Notes under the pieces: generated by a model
Seen by the model: the letters and a program-made list of their open reading frames with translations, nothing else
The model's database searches: none
Told to the model about the DNA's origin: nothing
Shown here: positions 63,156 to 64,000 of the stretch, in pieces
How positions within the stretch are numbered: the first letter of the stretch is position 1
How the letters are laid out: each line of letters opens with the position of its first letter
Program-made: the position numbers and the translations under genes
From: Arenibacter algicola
Lineage (GTDB): Bacteria; Bacteroidota; Bacteroidia; Flavobacteriales; Flavobacteriaceae
Direction: 5' to 3'
Length of the DNA stretch: 64,000 bases
Assembly (NCBI RefSeq): GCF_000733925.1
Contig: NZ_JPOO01000001.1
Location: forward strand, 1,488,001-1,552,000

Positions 63156-64000
63156 TCAACCCCTGGTTATAGTTTCGTCTAAGTTTAAAATGGCATGTGC
63201 CGTTAATGCCAATGCGGCCAATTGTTTTTTTGAATAGCTGCTATCTATTTCAAAATCTCCGATGGACAGATAGTCCTGTGGGTCTATGCCTTCTTCATCC
63301 ACTTTTTGGAGCATACTATTGTAATAATTGTTCAACATGGACAGTTCTTCCTCATCCGGAGTTCTGGAAGTTGCCAGTTTGAAAATGTATTTTATTTGAT
63401 CACCGATTTCTTTATTGCGATCTATGGCGTTTTTGGCAATGAGCCTGGACGCCTCTATGATTTGAGGGTCGTTTAATAATACCAATGCCTGTAGGGGGGT
63501 ATTTGTTTCTTGCCGTTTTACCGTACATAGATCTCTGGATGCCGCATCAAAAGTCATCATACTTGGCGGGGGAACCGTCCTTTTCCAAAAGGTATATAGA
63601 CTTTTTCTATAAAGATCTTTGCCAGTGCTGGTAATATAGGTGGCCGTACTGCCCCCTCCACCTCCAGTGGTTGCCTCCCAAATACCGGCGGGTTGGTAGG
63701 GCTTAACACTTGGGCCTCCCACTTCCGGATTGAGCAAACCGCTGATTTTCAAAGCTTGATCCCTTATGAGTTCTGCAGTTAGCCTTAATCTTGGGGCACG
63801 TGCCAACAGACGGTTTTCGGGGTCTAATTCCTGTAAATCTTTGGATACTTTGGTACTCTGTTGATAGGTAGCCGAAAGGGCCATATATTTTAATATTTTT
63901 CTTGTATCCCAACCTTCTTCCTTTAATTTGATGGCCAGAAAGTCCAGCAATTCGGGATGTGTTGGCAATGAGCCTTGATTGCCAAAATCGAAGGAAGATG
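63156..64000 (-). CDS. DUF1549/DUF1553 (planctomycete PSD1) protein, N-terminus beyond the window
   Basis: Only the last 281 codons are visible; the frame runs off base 64000 without a start. It contains FDFGNQGSLPTHPELLDFLA, ILKYMALSATYQQST, NRLLARAPRLRLTAELIRDQ, the linker YQPAGIWE, and RETNTPLQALVLLNDPQ, which are DUF1553 (PSD1) signatures. In most genomes the N-terminal part adds a cytochrome-type domain and DUF1549. The family is of unknown enzymatic role, always coupled to a DUF1501 protein as here. Confidence 0.9.
   Translation of the reverse strand, partial: SSFDFGNQGSLPTHPELLDFLAIKLKEEGWDTRKILKYMALSATYQQSTKVSKDLQELDPENRLLARAPRLRLTAELIRDQALKISGLLNPEVGGPSVKPYQPAGIWEATTGGGGGSTATYITSTGKDLYRKSLYTFWKRTVPPPSMMTFDAASRDLCTVKRQETNTPLQALVLLNDPQIIEASRLIAKNAIDRNKEIGDQIKYIFKLATSRTPDEEELSMLNNYYNSMLQKVDEEGIDPQDYLSIGDFEIDSSYSKKQLAALALTAHAILNLDETITRG

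Noticed and set aside
1..64000. tRNA, rRNA, CRISPR array, prophage, toxin-antitoxin or intact transposase
   Set aside because: I looked for them and saw no cloverleaf, regularly spaced repeat, phage structural genes, toxin-antitoxin pair or transposase motif; absence by eye is not proof.

Overview
The window looks like chromosomal DNA of a marine member of the Bacteroidota, most likely family Flavobacteriaceae (Arenibacter/Maribacter/Zobellia-like). The case rests on AT-rich DNA, weak Shine-Dalgarno sequences, and small families typical of that group: Lacal_2735, DUF4293, DUF1599, BT_3928, DUF5916, a Rho factor with a long N-terminal insert, and a TonB receptor with a carboxypeptidase-like N-domain. 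I see no rRNA, tRNA, CRISPR array, prophage or intact transposase gene. Genus assignment is inference.

Layout. (1) 1-1149: 3' part of a DUF5916 outer-membrane protein gene. (2) 1645-9451, all minus strand: a probable light-response cluster. It holds a MerR-cobalamin photoreceptor-repressor (CarH/LitR type), a TetR regulator, an ABC1/UbiB kinase, a DUF2867 NAD(P)-binding protein, a TIGR03643 protein, GTP cyclohydrolase I, an SDR without the usual catalytic Tyr, glutathione peroxidase and small unknown proteins. Two promoter regions in it share the 30-bp palindrome TGTTTAA-N16-TTAAACA, a candidate operator for the photoreceptor. (3) 9652-13423: FUSC efflux-type protein and NhaA. (4) 13470-17024: siderophore-type TonB receptor plus PepSY membrane protein behind a Fur-like box. 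(5) 17375-22210: universal stress protein, DUF6544-like protein, alcohol dehydrogenase and a bile-acid:sodium-symporter-family carrier. (6) 22284-29118: a minus-strand acyl-CoA operon (two SDRs, a MaoC/PaaG-like fusion, an ACAD10/11-like dehydrogenase, an ACAD11-like kinase) ending in a sulfatase. It resembles a split form of the 4-hydroxyacyl-CoA pathway.

(7) 29358-44389: an envelope and stress region. It contains an OM barrel, an AsmA-like protein, Dps, two AraC regulators, a PAS histidine kinase with its response regulator, small membrane proteins (lmo0937, DUF1328), MscS, DUF2254, a succinate-semialdehyde-type dehydrogenase and a nitroreductase. A 110-bp MITE-like element and three related palindromic repeats are scattered here. 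(8) 45156-58218: core genes (rho, truA, an MsbA-like ABC exporter, cdaA, folP, tpiA, prmA, clpS) mixed with lineage-specific DUF proteins. (9) 58387-59491: a split YeeE/YedE sulfur-transport pair. (10) 59586-64000: a planctomycete-style DUF1553-DUF1501-cytochrome c/LRR cluster that runs off the right edge.

Most of the window is ordinary flavobacterial chromosome. The most interesting parts are the putative B12-photoreceptor regulon with its shared palindrome, and the acyl-CoA operon with a separate kinase/dehydrogenase pair and an unusual MaoC-crotonase fusion.
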